64,000 nt of DNA from Cryobacterium sp. GrIS_2_6 (GTDB lineage Bacteria; Actinomycetota; Actinomycetes; Actinomycetales; Microbacteriaceae). This document shows positions 1 to 10,500 of this stretch, piece after piece. The stretch covers positions 4,163,008 to 4,227,007 of the forward strand of contig NZ_JAXCHP010000001.1 of NCBI RefSeq assembly GCF_035984545.1, written 5' to 3'. The notes below the pieces were generated by a model that was given only the letters and a program-made list of their open reading frames with translations, was not told where the DNA came from and did not search any database. Numbering within the stretch: position 1 is the first letter of the stretch; each line of letters starts with the position of its first letter. Made by a program: the position numbers and the translations under genes.

Positions 1-774
1 AATCTCGCCAGGATCAACATGTTCCTGCACGACGTCCCCTACGAGCAGTTCAACCTTGCTCACGGCGACACTCTGATCGATCCGCAGCACTGGGACGATG
101 AGCCTTTCGAGGCCATCGTCTCCAACCCGCCGTACTCGATCAATTGGGAAGGTGACGCGAATCCGCTGCTGATTAATGATCCGCGTTTCGCCCCCGCGGG
201 AGTGCTCGCTCCCAAGTCGAAGGCGGACCTCGCCTTCACCATGCACATCTTGTCATGGCTCGCCGTCAACGGTACAGCGGCGATTGTCGAGTTCCCCGGT
301 GTCATGTACAGGAGCGGGGCTGAGCGGAAGATCCGCAAGTACCTCATCGATAACAACTACGTCGAGGCTGTCATCCAACTCCCACCGGACCTCTTCTTCG
401 GCACCTCGATCGCGACCTGCATCCTCGTGCTAAAGAAGTCGAAGACGGACAACTCGGTTCTTTTCATCGATGCCTCCGCCGAGTTCGTGCGTGGTGGCAA
501 CAAGAACAAGCTGCTTGCTGCGAACCGGAATCGAATCCTTGACGCCTTCACTGCGCGGGAGGACATCGCCCACTTCTCGAAGCTCGTGCAGAACAGCGAA
601 ATCGCCGGGCGCGAATACCTGATCTCCGTCTCGTCTTATGTCGAAGCAGAAGACACGCGCGTCGCCGTCGACATAACAGGGCTCAACATCGAGATCGCCC
701 AAATCGTCACGCGCCAGTCCGAGCTTCGCACTGCGATCGACTCGATCGTCGCGGACTTGGAGGGCGCATCGTGA
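1..774 (+). CDS. hsdM: Type I restriction-modification DNA methyltransferase subunit HsdM, C-terminal part
   Basis: Modification subunit of a Type I restriction-modification complex; it transfers a methyl group from S-adenosylmethionine to adenine in the target site set by HsdS. The frame is open from the first base (codons NLARINMFLHDV), so the gene begins before the window and only the C-terminal part is seen. The N6-adenine methylase motif IV, NPPY, is encoded at 124-135, and downstream stretches such as EFPGVMYRSGAERKIRKYL and LPPDLFFGTSIATCILVLKK are typical of the HsdM core. The stop overlaps the GTG start of hsdS by four bases, so the two are translationally coupled in an hsdM-hsdS-hsdR operon. 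The assignment is firm; the missing N-terminus would hold the SAM-binding motif I. Confidence 0.95.
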   Translation, partial: NLARINMFLHDVPYEQFNLAHGDTLIDPQHWDDEPFEAIVSNPPYSINWEGDANPLLINDPRFAPAGVLAPKSKADLAFTMHILSWLAVNGTAAIVEFPGVMYRSGAERKIRKYLIDNNYVEAVIQLPPDLFFGTSIATCILVLKKSKTDNSVLFIDASAEFVRGGNKNKLLAANRNRILDAFTAREDIAHFSKLVQNSEIAGREYLISVSSYVEAEDTRVAVDITGLNIEIAQIVTRQSELRTAIDSIVADLEGAS

Positions 775-1955
775 GTCGGATTGATGACTTGATCGGAGAG
801 CTCGCTCCGAAGGGGGTTCGATACAAGACGCTCGGAGACGTCGGCGATTTCATTCGTGGCAACGGTTTGCAGAAGAGCGACCTCACTTCAGAGGGTGCTC
901 CTGCGATTCACTATGGACAGATCCACACCTACTACGGCAGGTGGACCAAGGCTACGAAGTCGTTTGTCAGGCCTGAACTGGCCGCGAAGCTTCGCCGGGC
1001 GAAGCCTGGTGATCTCGTAATCGCGACAACTAGCGAAGACGATGCAGCTGTGGCGAAAGCGACGGCTTGGATCGGCGATGACGAGGTCGCGGTAAGCGGT
1101 GATGCGTATATCTACCGCCATTCGGCCGACCCGAAGTACGTCTCCTACTTCTTCCAGTCCGAGCAATTTCAGGAGCAGAAGAGACGCCACATCACGGGAA
1201 CGAAGGTTCGTCGTATCTCGGGTGACTCGCTCGCGAAGATCCGAATCCCCGTGCCACCTCTCGATGTACAGCGCGAAATCGTGAGAATCTTGGATCACTT
1301 TACGGAGCTGGAAGCGGAGCTGGAAGCGGAGCTGGAAGCGGAGCTGGAAGCGCGGCACCGTCAGTATGTCTTCTACCGGGATTCGCTACTCGCTATTGCC
1401 GATTCGAGTACTTTCTGGTCGCTGCTTGGTGATGTGGCGAGCGTGTGTGTGGGCCAAGCGCCACCGCTGGGAGTAATTACGGAGGTCGGTCCATTCGCTT
1501 TCATAAATGCGGGGACGACCGAATCCGGCCGCGCGTCGGAGGCAAACACTGCCGGTGACGCAGTAACAATTCCATCGCGAGGCCAAGGAGGGGTTGGAAT
1601 TGTTGGCTATCAGACTGAGTCCTTCTGGTGTGGTCCGCTTTGTTACCGAATCACCAGTTCCACTGACGGGCTGAGGACCCGCTACCTGTATTTCTATCTC
1701 AAGTCGATTCAGCCTTCGATCCGCGGCCTTCAGCAGGCCGGCGGAACGCCTGCGCTTAACAAGAAGGAGCTCGTACTCGTAAGGGTGCCAATACCTCGGA
1801 TCGAAGAACAGGACCGGATCGTTTCGCTTCTCGACAAGTTCGATGCTCTGGTGAATGATCTCAGCGTCGGCCTTCCGGCTGAGCTCGCTGCTCGTCGCAA
1901 GCAGTACGAGTACTACCGTGATCGCTTGCTGACGTTCGAGGAGGCTACAGCGTGA
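771..1955 (+). CDS. hsdS: Type I restriction-modification specificity subunit HsdS
   Basis: DNA-recognition subunit of the Type I complex, 394 aa, starting at GTG 771 inside the end of hsdM. The architecture is standard: a first target-recognition domain (about residues 1-170), a central conserved helical region, a second domain (about 215-365) and a C-terminal conserved helix. The two conserved regions end in similar text (RHRQYVFYRDSLL and RRKQYEYYRDRLL), the usual internal repeat of HsdS. The central helix holds four perfect copies of the tetrapeptide ELEA (residues 179-194). Repeat number there sets the distance between the two half-sites in systems such as EcoR124I. The stop overlaps the GTG start of hsdR. 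The recognition sequence cannot be predicted from this. Confidence 0.95.
   Translation: MSRIDDLIGELAPKGVRYKTLGDVGDFIRGNGLQKSDLTSEGAPAIHYGQIHTYYGRWTKATKSFVRPELAAKLRRAKPGDLVIATTSEDDAAVAKATAWIGDDEVAVSGDAYIYRHSADPKYVSYFFQSEQFQEQKRRHITGTKVRRISGDSLAKIRIPVPPLDVQREIVRILDHFTELEAELEAELEAELEARHRQYVFYRDSLLAIADSSTFWSLLGDVASVCVGQAPPLGVITEVGPFAFINAGTTESGRASEANTAGDAVTIPSRGQGGVGIVGYQTESFWCGPLCYRITSSTDGLRTRYLYFYLKSIQPSIRGLQQAGGTPALNKKELVLVRVPIPRIEEQDRIVSLLDKFDALVNDLSVGLPAELAARRKQYEYYRDRLLTFEEATA
1305..1352 (+). repeat. Four perfect 12-bp tandem repeats inside hsdS (ELEA x4)
   Basis: The unit GAGCTGGAAGCG occurs four times without mismatch. It is in frame and encodes ELEA four times in the central helix of HsdS. 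Because the unit is a multiple of three, slippage would change helix length without breaking the frame. In EcoR124I/EcoR124-3 a comparable TAEL repeat changes the spacer of the recognised DNA site; the same role here is an inference. Confidence 0.9.
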
Positions 1956-4900
1956 CCGACACGATCCGGACCCACTTTGAGCCGATCGTGGTGTCGGCCG
2001 AGAGTACGGTCGTCGCTGAGTTCATTCCTGACACCGCTGCCGAGGCGGCCTATCAGTCCGAAGCGGGCCTTGAGCGCGAGTTCATCGAGCTCCTGCAGTC
2101 TCAGGCCTATGAGTACCTCCCGATCACGAGTGAGTCCCAGCTCGTTGCGAATCTCCGTACCCAGCTCGAGGCGCTGAACTCGACTAAGTTTTCCGACCCC
2201 GAGTGGGAAAATTTCTTCACTGACCGGATCGCTGGAGCAAACGACACGATCGAGGCGAAGACGATCCGTATTCAGGAGGACCACGTCCAGCTCCTGAAGC
2301 GCGATGACGGCTCGACGAAGAATGTCATGCTGATCGACAAGGCGAATGTCCATAACAACCGCCTGCAGGTAGTTAACCAGTACGAAATCGGCCAGGGCGA
2401 GGGCGGTGCCAGGCGCTCAAACCGTTACGACGTCACGGTCCTCGTCAACGGCCTTCCGTTTGTGCATGTCGAGTTGAAGCGTCGCGGGGTTGACATCCGT
2501 GAAGCGTTCAACCAAATCGACCGCTACCAGCGCGACAGCTTCTGGGCTGGTTCCGGGCTCTTCGAGTACGTCCAACTTTTTGTCATCAGCAACGGCACAT
2601 TGACGAAGTACTACAGCAACACCACCCGCCGACAACATCTGACTGAGTTGTCATCAAGCTCGGCGGCTAGGGTGCGCGCGAAGAAGACGTCCAACTCATT
2701 CGAGTTCAGTTCGTGGTGGGCGGACGCCACCAACAGGCCGATCCAGGACCTCACAGGCTTCACACGGACATTCTTCGCCAAGCACACTCTTCTTAACATT
2801 CTGACGAAGTATTGCGTCCTTACCGCTGATCGAATGCTGTTGGTCATGCGCCCGTATCAGATCGTCGCGACCGAGCGAATTCTGCAGAAGATCGACGTCT
2901 CGACCAACTACAAGCAGCTCGGCACTGTCGGCGCGGGCGGCTACGTGTGGCACACCACCGGCTCGGGTAAGACGTTGACCTCATTCAAGACCGCGCAACT
3001 TGCATCACGCTTGCCATCAGTCGATAAGGTCCTCTTCGTCGTCGACCGCAAAGACCTCGACTACCAGACAATGCGCGAATACGACCGGTTCGAGAAGGGG
3101 GCAGCGAACTCAAACACCTCGACTGCGGTACTCAAGAAGCAGCTTGAGAACCCAAACGCACACATCATCATCACGACGATTCAGAAGCTGGCGACGTTCA
3201 TCGGCGCGCCGGCAAGCAAGGGCCACGCCATCTTCGGTGGGCACGTCGTGATCATTTTCGACGAGTGTCATCGCTCGCAGTTCGGCGACATGCACGAATC
3301 AATCACAAAGGCTTTCAAACGGTACAACTTGTTCGGTTTTACAGGCACGCCGATCTTCGCCGAGAACGCCGGGAGTGGTGGTAACCCAGCGCTGCGCACG
3401 ACCGAGCAGGCATTTGGCGAGAAGCTGCACACCTACACAATCGTCGATGCGATCAGCGACAAGAACGTGTTGCCGTTCCGAATCGACTACGTCAACACCA
3501 TCAAGCTGCCGGAAGGCATCACTGACAAGCAGGTGTCTGCGATCGACACCGAGCGGGCGCTGCTTGCGGTCGAGCGCATCCGTCAGGTCGCCGCCTACAC
3601 GCTTGAACACTTTGATCAGAAGACCAAGCGCAGCAATGGCTACCAATTCTCTGGAGTCACCAACATTGCGGATGTGGCTGCGGGCAGAAACCGTGTTGAT
3701 GAAGTCAAGGTGTCACGGCGAGTTAATGGCTTCAATGCGATCTTCGCGACCGCCTCGATCGACGCGGCCAAGCGCTACTACAACCAGTTTGCCATCCAGC
3801 AGCGGGAGCTTCCTTCCGACCGCCGCCTGAAGATCGGCCTCATCTTCTCTTACGCAGCCAACGAAGCCGAAGGCGAGGGTTACCTCGACGAGGAAGGTTT
3901 CGAGACAAGCTCGCTCGACGCATCGTCGCGCGACTTCCTTGAGGACGCGATCCAGGACTACAACGACTTGTTCGGGACGAGCTACGACACCTCCGACGAC
4001 AAGTTCCAGAACTACTACAAGGACCTCTCGCTGCGGCTGAAGAACCGCCAGCTTGACCTCGTCATTGTTGTGAACATGTTCCTTACCGGTTTTGACGCGA
4101 CGACCCTCAACACTCTCTTCGTGGACAAGAATCTGCGCTCCCATGGGCTCATCCAGGCATTCTCGCGAACGAACCGAATCTTGAACTCGGTCAAGACATA
4201 CGGCAATATCGTCAGTTTTCGGGACCTCGAGCGGGAGACGAACGACGCCATCGCGCTGTTCGGCAATAAGAACGCCCGCGGTGTCGTCCTTCTCAAGCCG
4301 TACGGCGACTACTACGGCGAATACGCGAGCAAGGTGCAGGATCTACTTGATTTCTACCCACTAGGTCAGCCGATTATCGGAGAGGCTGCGCAAAAGGAAT
4401 TCATCGCACTCTTCGGCTCGATCCTGCGACTCCGGAATATTCTGACGTCCTTCGACGACTTCGTGGGAAACGAGATTCTGACCGAGCGCCAGGGTCAGGA
4501 CTATCGCAGCATCTACCTTGACCTCTACGCCGAATTTCGCAAGGAAAAAGACTCCGAGAAGGAGTCGATCAACGACGACGTCGTTTTCGAGATTGAACTC
4601 ATCAAACAGGTTGAAATCAACGTCGACTACATCCTTATGCTCGTCCAGAAGTACCGTGACCAGCGCGGCGACGGAGACGACAAAGAGATTCGAGCGGAGA
4701 TCACACGCGCCATCGACGCATCGCCTTCCCTCCGCAACAAGAAAGACCTCATCGAGGCCTTTGTCGATCGTGTGTCTGCGACCGGCGCCATCGACGAGGA
4801 GTGGACCACTTACGTGGCAGCGCGGCGAGCAGCTGAGCTCGACAAGATCATCGAAGAAGAAGATCTTCGCGCTGACGAAACGCGCGAGTACGTTGAGCGT

Positions 4901-5074
4901 GCATTTCGCGATGGTGCGATCCAAACCAGCGGCACTGCAATTACACGTGTCCTTCCTCCGGCCTCCCGCTTTTCGCCCGAGGGTGGTCATGGCGAAACGA
5001 AGCAGCGCGTCTTGACGAAGCTCGGGGAGTTCTTCGAGAGATTCTTCGGGCTGAGCTCGAGCGGAGGACAGTAA
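1952..5074 (+). CDS. hsdR: Type I restriction endonuclease subunit HsdR
   Basis: Motor and nuclease subunit of the Type I system (1040 aa): it translocates DNA using ATP and cleaves at a distance from the unmethylated site. An N-terminal PD-(D/E)xK nuclease is seen as D160 (in YDVTVLVNG) with E174-L-K176 (VHVELKRRG). The SF2 helicase core follows, with Walker A TTGSGKT (335-341), DECH box 437-440 and motif III FTGTP; a helicase C-terminal region contains VNMFLTGFD and a helical C-terminus completes the protein. The GTG start at 1952 overlaps the hsdS stop. Length and motif order fit the HsdR family, with no sign of damage. Its stop overlaps the ATG of the next gene, so the operon continues. 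Confidence 0.95.
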   Translation: MTDTIRTHFEPIVVSAESTVVAEFIPDTAAEAAYQSEAGLEREFIELLQSQAYEYLPITSESQLVANLRTQLEALNSTKFSDPEWENFFTDRIAGANDTIEAKTIRIQEDHVQLLKRDDGSTKNVMLIDKANVHNNRLQVVNQYEIGQGEGGARRSNRYDVTVLVNGLPFVHVELKRRGVDIREAFNQIDRYQRDSFWAGSGLFEYVQLFVISNGTLTKYYSNTTRRQHLTELSSSSAARVRAKKTSNSFEFSSWWADATNRPIQDLTGFTRTFFAKHTLLNILTKYCVLTADRMLLVMRPYQIVATERILQKIDVSTNYKQLGTVGAGGYVWHTTGSGKTLTSFKTAQLASRLPSVDKVLFVVDRKDLDYQTMREYDRFEKGAANSNTSTAVLKKQLENPNAHIIITTIQKLATFIGAPASKGHAIFGGHVVIIFDECHRSQFGDMHESITKAFKRYNLFGFTGTPIFAENAGSGGNPALRTTEQAFGEKLHTYTIVDAISDKNVLPFRIDYVNTIKLPEGITDKQVSAIDTERALLAVERIRQVAAYTLEHFDQKTKRSNGYQFSGVTNIADVAAGRNRVDEVKVSRRVNGFNAIFATASIDAAKRYYNQFAIQQRELPSDRRLKIGLIFSYAANEAEGEGYLDEEGFETSSLDASSRDFLEDAIQDYNDLFGTSYDTSDDKFQNYYKDLSLRLKNRQLDLVIVVNMFLTGFDATTLNTLFVDKNLRSHGLIQAFSRTNRILNSVKTYGNIVSFRDLERETNDAIALFGNKNARGVVLLKPYGDYYGEYASKVQDLLDFYPLGQPIIGEAAQKEFIALFGSILRLRNILTSFDDFVGNEILTERQGQDYRSIYLDLYAEFRKEKDSEKESINDDVVFEIELIKQVEINVDYILMLVQKYRDQRGDGDDKEIRAEITRAIDASPSLRNKKDLIEAFVDRVSATGAIDEEWTTYVAARRAAELDKIIEEEDLRADETREYVERAFRDGAIQTSGTAITRVLPPASRFSPEGGHGETKQRVLTKLGEFFERFFGLSSSGGQ

Positions 5075-7506
5075 TGCTCCGGCGGCTCGAGTGGATCAAG
5101 AACTGCGGAATCTTCGAGGACTACCGCTGGGAAACCGCGCTGCCAGAACTCGCACGGATCAACGTCATCTACGGGCCGAACGGTTCGGGGAAGACATCGC
5201 TGGCCGGAGCACTCGATGGACTTCGAAATGCTGAGGACGGTGAAGGCTACAAACGCCTGTCGATCGCGCTTGACGACAGTGGCACCCAACGGGTCACTGC
5301 TGGGCAAGACGACGCACTCTTCGGTCGGGTCCACGTCTTCAGCGAGCACTACGTGGGTAGGAGCCACAAGTTCACGCCCGCCGAGGTCGAGATGGACGCG
5401 GTTCTGACGATTGGCGAGAAGTCAGTGGACACGGAGGCAAGGCTTGAGGCACTCCGCGAGACCGTTAAGACGAAGACCGCAGACCGAGACGCTGCTGCTG
5501 CCTCGGAGCGCAGGGCAAAGCAGGCTGTCGACGCCGCATATGGGCAAGTGTCTCAACAAGTGGTCGACGCCGCGAGCCGCGCTGGTGGGCGGTGGCACTC
5601 GCGCAGCAACTTCAGCGCCGGGATGGTGCGGACTGCATTCGCCAACTCTCATGCATCATGGGCCGCGCTCTCCGAACAAGACCTGCGGGAGAGGATCAGC
5701 GTGATCAACTCCGATAAGTCAGACCCTCAGCCGGACGATCAGCTGGTCGTGCCGGCACTGGAGGATCTAGCTGCGCGCTTGTCGACGGCTTTGAGCCGTA
5801 CCCCGTCAACGATCATTCTCGACACTCTGGCGGCTCACCCAGAGGCCACATCCTGGGTCGACGAAGGTCGCCACCTGCACGAGGGCATCGATGTCTGTCT
5901 CTTCTGCGGCTCACCGCTTACAGCCGAGCGCCGGGCTCTCATCGACCAGCACTTCTCCGACGAGGTCGAGCGACTTCAGGCCGGCCTCGGTGGGATCATC
6001 CGGGAGCTGACGGAGATGGAGACGGGCACGAGCACAGCGCTCACCAGCATCCCGAGCAGGGGACTGTTCTTCGAGGATCTGCGCTCGCGCTATGACGAGG
6101 CTGCGAAGTCACTACGGGATGAACTTACGGCGTTGCGAACCTGGGCGTCCGCAGCTCGAGTGCGCGCCGAGGCCAAGGCGGCGAATGTACTTGCCACTGT
6201 GGAGGCCGGTGTCGATGAGTCGCCAACGGTTGCCGGATCAGAACTGATAAAACTCCGACAGGAGCACAACGACCGGGTCTCGAAGCACGGCTCGCTTGTG
6301 CAAGCTGCGGCAAAGGTCGTCGAACTTCACTACTTGAAGCGGGCCGAATCTGGCGTGAAGACAAACGCCGACCTTGCGGGCACCGATCATGTGAAGGTGG
6401 AGAAACTCAACGGTGAGCTGGTGGAACACGCCGCGGAGATCACGACGCTTGAGGCCGTTGATGGCGACCCGATGCCCAGCGCGAAGGTTCTCACGGAGGA
6501 AGTCGCCCGACTGCTTGGGCGCAGAGAGCTGAAGTTCGAAGCGGTCGATGGCCGCTATCGCGTAACGCGCGATGGGCAGCCTGCAATCGGGCTCAGTATG
6601 GGTGAGCGGACTGCGATCACACTGATCCACTTTCTCGAATCGGTTGCGAAATTCGATGAATCCAAGGGCAAGGCGATAGTCGTGATCGATGACCCGGTCT
6701 CGAGCCTGGACAGTGACATCTTCATGGGCATCTCGACATACATCTGGGCCGAGTCGGTTTCGAAAGACCATATCGCGCAGGTCGTTCTCCTCACGCACAA
6801 CTTCGAGCTGTTCCGGCAGTGGGATGTCCAGATCGAAGGGCTGCCCGGGCGTGGCGGAGCGAATTCCAAGTACCCGTCGTCGCTCTATGAGATCCGGCCG
6901 ACCCACGTCTTGGTCGCGGGCAAGTCGAAGCGACGGCCGCGACTCGTGGCATGGCCGTCGACGCCCGAAGTGCGCAAGAAGATGCGCTCGACCTATCAGC
7001 ACGCATTCATGACCGTCGCGCAGGCGCTGCAGCATCTCCAGGCCGACGACTCGATGGAGCACAAGCTTGACGCGCAGCTGCTCTTTCCGAACGTGGTGCG
7101 ACGCATGCTCGAAACGTTCCTCGCGTTCAAACATCCCGAATGGGTCGGCAACTTCACTGAGGCGATGCGGAAGTCGAAAGACCTCCTTGAAGCGGGCGGA
7201 TACAAGGGGGATGCGGACGCCCTGCGGCTGAGGCTTACGCGCTATTCGCATGCGCACTCGCACAGTGAGACACCGTCAACTGACATCACGGTCAGCCCAC
7301 ACGAAGTAGCAACGGCGATCGGCGCTGCGTTCGAGTTCATGAACTGCCTCGACCCGGCTCACTTCACGGGTCTCTGCGAAGTTGTCGGGATTGACCCGAG
7401 CGCACTTCTTCCGCCAGTCCCGGCTGAGGACGCCGAAGAGAAGGCCGTCGAGCTGGTGCTCGAGGAGGCGGAGCTGCTCGCGGCTGGCTTCATAGGTCTC
7501 ACTTGA
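5074..7506 (+). CDS. AAA_13-type ATPase with zinc-hook motif, candidate RloC-like anticodon nuclease
   Basis: An 810-aa ABC/SMC-like ATPase whose ATG overlaps the hsdR stop. Visible motifs are Walker A GPNGSGKT (34-41), a long coiled-coil-like middle with C275-x-x-C278 (CLFCG) resembling the Rad50 zinc hook, signature-like SMGERTA, and Walker B with D-loop (VVIDDPVSSLDSD, about 536-548). RloC proteins combine an SMC-like ATPase, a zinc hook and a C-terminal PrrC-like nuclease with an R-x3-E...H triad, and often sit beside Type I RM genes. Here R676-x3-E680 is followed by histidines 726, 728 and 730. The ATPase and linkage are certain. The tRNA-nuclease role is inferred, and the histidine lies further from the R/E pair than I would expect for RloC, so another AAA_13 defence ATPase is possible. 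Confidence 0.7.
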   Translation: MLRRLEWIKNCGIFEDYRWETALPELARINVIYGPNGSGKTSLAGALDGLRNAEDGEGYKRLSIALDDSGTQRVTAGQDDALFGRVHVFSEHYVGRSHKFTPAEVEMDAVLTIGEKSVDTEARLEALRETVKTKTADRDAAAASERRAKQAVDAAYGQVSQQVVDAASRAGGRWHSRSNFSAGMVRTAFANSHASWAALSEQDLRERISVINSDKSDPQPDDQLVVPALEDLAARLSTALSRTPSTIILDTLAAHPEATSWVDEGRHLHEGIDVCLFCGSPLTAERRALIDQHFSDEVERLQAGLGGIIRELTEMETGTSTALTSIPSRGLFFEDLRSRYDEAAKSLRDELTALRTWASAARVRAEAKAANVLATVEAGVDESPTVAGSELIKLRQEHNDRVSKHGSLVQAAAKVVELHYLKRAESGVKTNADLAGTDHVKVEKLNGELVEHAAEITTLEAVDGDPMPSAKVLTEEVARLLGRRELKFEAVDGRYRVTRDGQPAIGLSMGERTAITLIHFLESVAKFDESKGKAIVVIDDPVSSLDSDIFMGISTYIWAESVSKDHIAQVVLLTHNFELFRQWDVQIEGLPGRGGANSKYPSSLYEIRPTHVLVAGKSKRRPRLVAWPSTPEVRKKMRSTYQHAFMTVAQALQHLQADDSMEHKLDAQLLFPNVVRRMLETFLAFKHPEWVGNFTEAMRKSKDLLEAGGYKGDADALRLRLTRYSHAHSHSETPSTDITVSPHEVATAIGAAFEFMNCLDPAHFTGLCEVVGIDPSALLPPVPAEDAEEKAVELVLEEAELLAAGFIGLT

Positions 7507-7536
7507 TGTTTGAAGAGTCGACGGTTGGGACGCAGC

Positions 7537-10500
7537 ATGGCGAGTATTGAGACTTCGCCAGAATCATGGTGGGACGCCACCCGCACAGAGGTGTTTCGGC
7601 TGCTGTCCGGTCTGGAGGACAAATCTCTCGCCGGTATGTACAAGCTGGCAATCGATTTGATGGCACATGATCCGGATGAAGGCCTCGAACGTGCGAGGCT
7701 TTCAAGCGTTGGGCACTCCTTTCGAGAGATTTTGAATAACCTCCCGGAAGCGCTAAACGACGTCCCGGGCGTACCCGCACGTGGGCATGATGACGGCAAC
7801 AGTGCCAAGCTTCTTGCTGCTCAGATCGAAGATGTTCTCCAGACCCAGGGTGCTCCCAATTTGGATGCGAGCGGAAGCGAGACGGATGTTAGAAACCTAA
7901 GTGCCCCGGGTGCTTTCTTCGATGCGATGAACCAATTTGCTACTGAACACAAGGAGGTCAGCAAGCGGGTAGCACGCCGAGATTCCGCTTCCGTTCTGGG
8001 GCGGGTCGATCCTCAAGATCCGGCGCTGAAACCTTGGACAGCTGCCCGAGCGTTCTTCATGAGAAGAACGCATCTAAACGTGGGCCAGACGACCAAGAAG
8101 AGTTCGACGATTCCCTCCGACGCTGAATTCAAACTTCATATCTCGAATATCGAGGCCTCTCTAATAGCGCGGCTTGGCGCCTTTTTCGACACGGTCAAGT
8201 CACTCGAAGACATCCTCGATGTAGCAAATCGCCGACATCCCCAGACGGAGGACAGAGGAGTGAGCTCGCAGTCCAATGGCTTCGACCAGCCCACGACATC
8301 TCAGGTCCATGCCGCACTAGCTCGACTGACGTCACTTCAGCTTCGTCGAGCGTTCTACTCAAAACTCGCAAACCCGTTGTGGGTGGCCCCACTGCACGCA
8401 GAAGGCGCGTTCTCAAACCCTCCGGCAATCGAACGCCTGGATGACGGGTCATACCGAGTTGATCCTTGGCCGGAGATCGACTATCTCGTCAAGATGGCTT
8501 CACTCGCACCTGAAGAGGTCGTCATAGCCCTCAAGAATGCAGCGAACACTGACAATCCGTGGGTACGCCGTGGAATTTGGGAAGCAGCTACGTCTCTCCC
8601 CGCATCCTGCGCAGCGTTGCTTGCCCCAGAGATGCAGGGTTGGGTGCAGGAGAGTCTTGGCAACTCACGAACTGACCCACGGGACATCTCCCGCGTCATT
8701 GTGATTCTTCTCGAGGGCGGCGAACACAAGAAGGGCGCACGACTTGCTGACGCATTCTATGAGCCACGAGCGCCTAGGGAAAACCCCGAGTTTGGGTTGC
8801 CGGAACCAACCTCTGGAATTGAGTCCTACTGGTACGCCGATACTTTGCCGGGGATCTCCGCAGCGCTGGGTGCTGCTCGCCTCAGGACCCTCCGCAAATG
8901 GCTTGAAAAGTACCAGTTAGGTTCCAAGTCGTTCGATCCACAGACCAACGAAGACACCAGCTACGTATGGCGGCCTTATGCGACGGGCGGTTCTGCGCAT
9001 CATGCGCATGAGATAGGTGACGCGCTTGTAGACGCGGTGCATTCGGCCGCTCTTGAGGCTGCGACGTCGGCGCCTGCCTCCCTCGATACGTTGTTCAAGA
9101 GTGCCCAACCGCTGTTGCGTCGCATCGCCATCGATGTGCTGAGTGAAGCGCTCATCGCCGAACGCATTAAGGTCGACGGCGACCAAGCGACGGAGTTGCG
9201 AAGATCAGAGTTGATTGCCCGAGCGGCCGCAGTTTTGACAGATGTGTCGTTTGTTGAAAACGCCTACCGACCTGAGTTCGTCAAGCTTATTAGGGCTTCA
9301 GCCCAATGGGGCACCGCTATCGATATGGCTCCCCTCATGGCGACCATCGAAGAAGGGCCGCCAGCCCTTCTTGATGAACGTCGTGGCCGATTGTCGAGGG
9401 AGGGAGACACGCCAGAGGAGACCGAGGCTCGGATTCAGAATTATTTCCAAAATTGGCAACATGTCCTACTCTCTGCGATCGGTCGTGACAGCCTTACGTC
9501 CCCCTTCGCAGATCTGCTCAACGAGCTTGACTATGCCAGAGGGGTAATCGAGCATCCGAATGAGCCAGCCTGGCAAGTTCAATCGTTCAGCGGTCCGACA
9601 AGCCCGCTGGATGCCGAGCAGGTCAAGAAGATGTCGGATGACGAGCTGCTAGCGCAGCTAGCCTCATGGCACCCCGACCCCAGCGAGTGGGCTGGCCCAA
9701 CCCATGAAGGACAAGGGCGAGCGGTCACTGAGTCATTCACGACTCAATCAGGTCGTCTGGCGAGCCGAGCAGACGAGATCAAGGCGCTACGCCCGACATA
9801 CGTCAGAGCGATACTTCGTGGTTGGGAGCTCGCTCATGAGTCCGGCGGAGATCTTCCATGGCACGAGGTGGTCGCCATCTGTATTTGGGCTGTCGACTTG
9901 AATGACAATGCAGTCGTGCTGAGCGAAGGCGACGACTTCGACGACGACGTCAACTATCGCAATCTCAAGTTTCAAGCTTTGCAGCTCCTTGAATCCGGCC
10001 TCAACCGAGGGAACAAACCGGAGGGCTCACCGATCCCTGTGGGCGAGATCCCGGCAGTCGAAAGCGCGCTCACAATGCTCGTGGCTCACTCTGAGCCTTC
10101 CGTCGAATATGAGGCCAAGCATGGCGGAGACAACATGGACCCGCTCACCGTGTCGTTGAACACGATCCGACCGATGGCGCTCCGATCGCTGATCAAGCTT
10201 GTGCATCGAGATGGGGAGTCGGCATCGGTGCCCACCGCGCTGGCAACGCTGGAGGCCCACATTGGAGATGCGGACCATAGCCTTGCTGTCGCCGCGGTTT
10301 ACGGAGAGGGACTAGGTCGGCTTTATGACTCCGTCAAAGACTGGACTCTAGATCACATAGAGGAAATGTTCGGGACGGAGAAGTCTGTCACTCCGAAGCA
10401 ACAAGTCGCGTTCTCGACTGCGCTAGCGGTTCACAGCTACCATCCCGCGTTGCTGAACACACTTAGGGTGCCGATCCTGGCAGCACTTAGGCAACTTTCA

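Noticed and set aside
1305..1352. Tandem repeat considered as a short CRISPR-like array
   Set aside because: The units are directly adjacent without spacers and in frame within hsdS.
6238..7263. Long open frame of 341 codons antisense to the AAA ATPase
   Set aside because: It mirrors codon positions of the well-supported gene on the other strand, has no family resemblance, and is rich in Arg/Leu/Val as shadow frames in high-GC DNA are.
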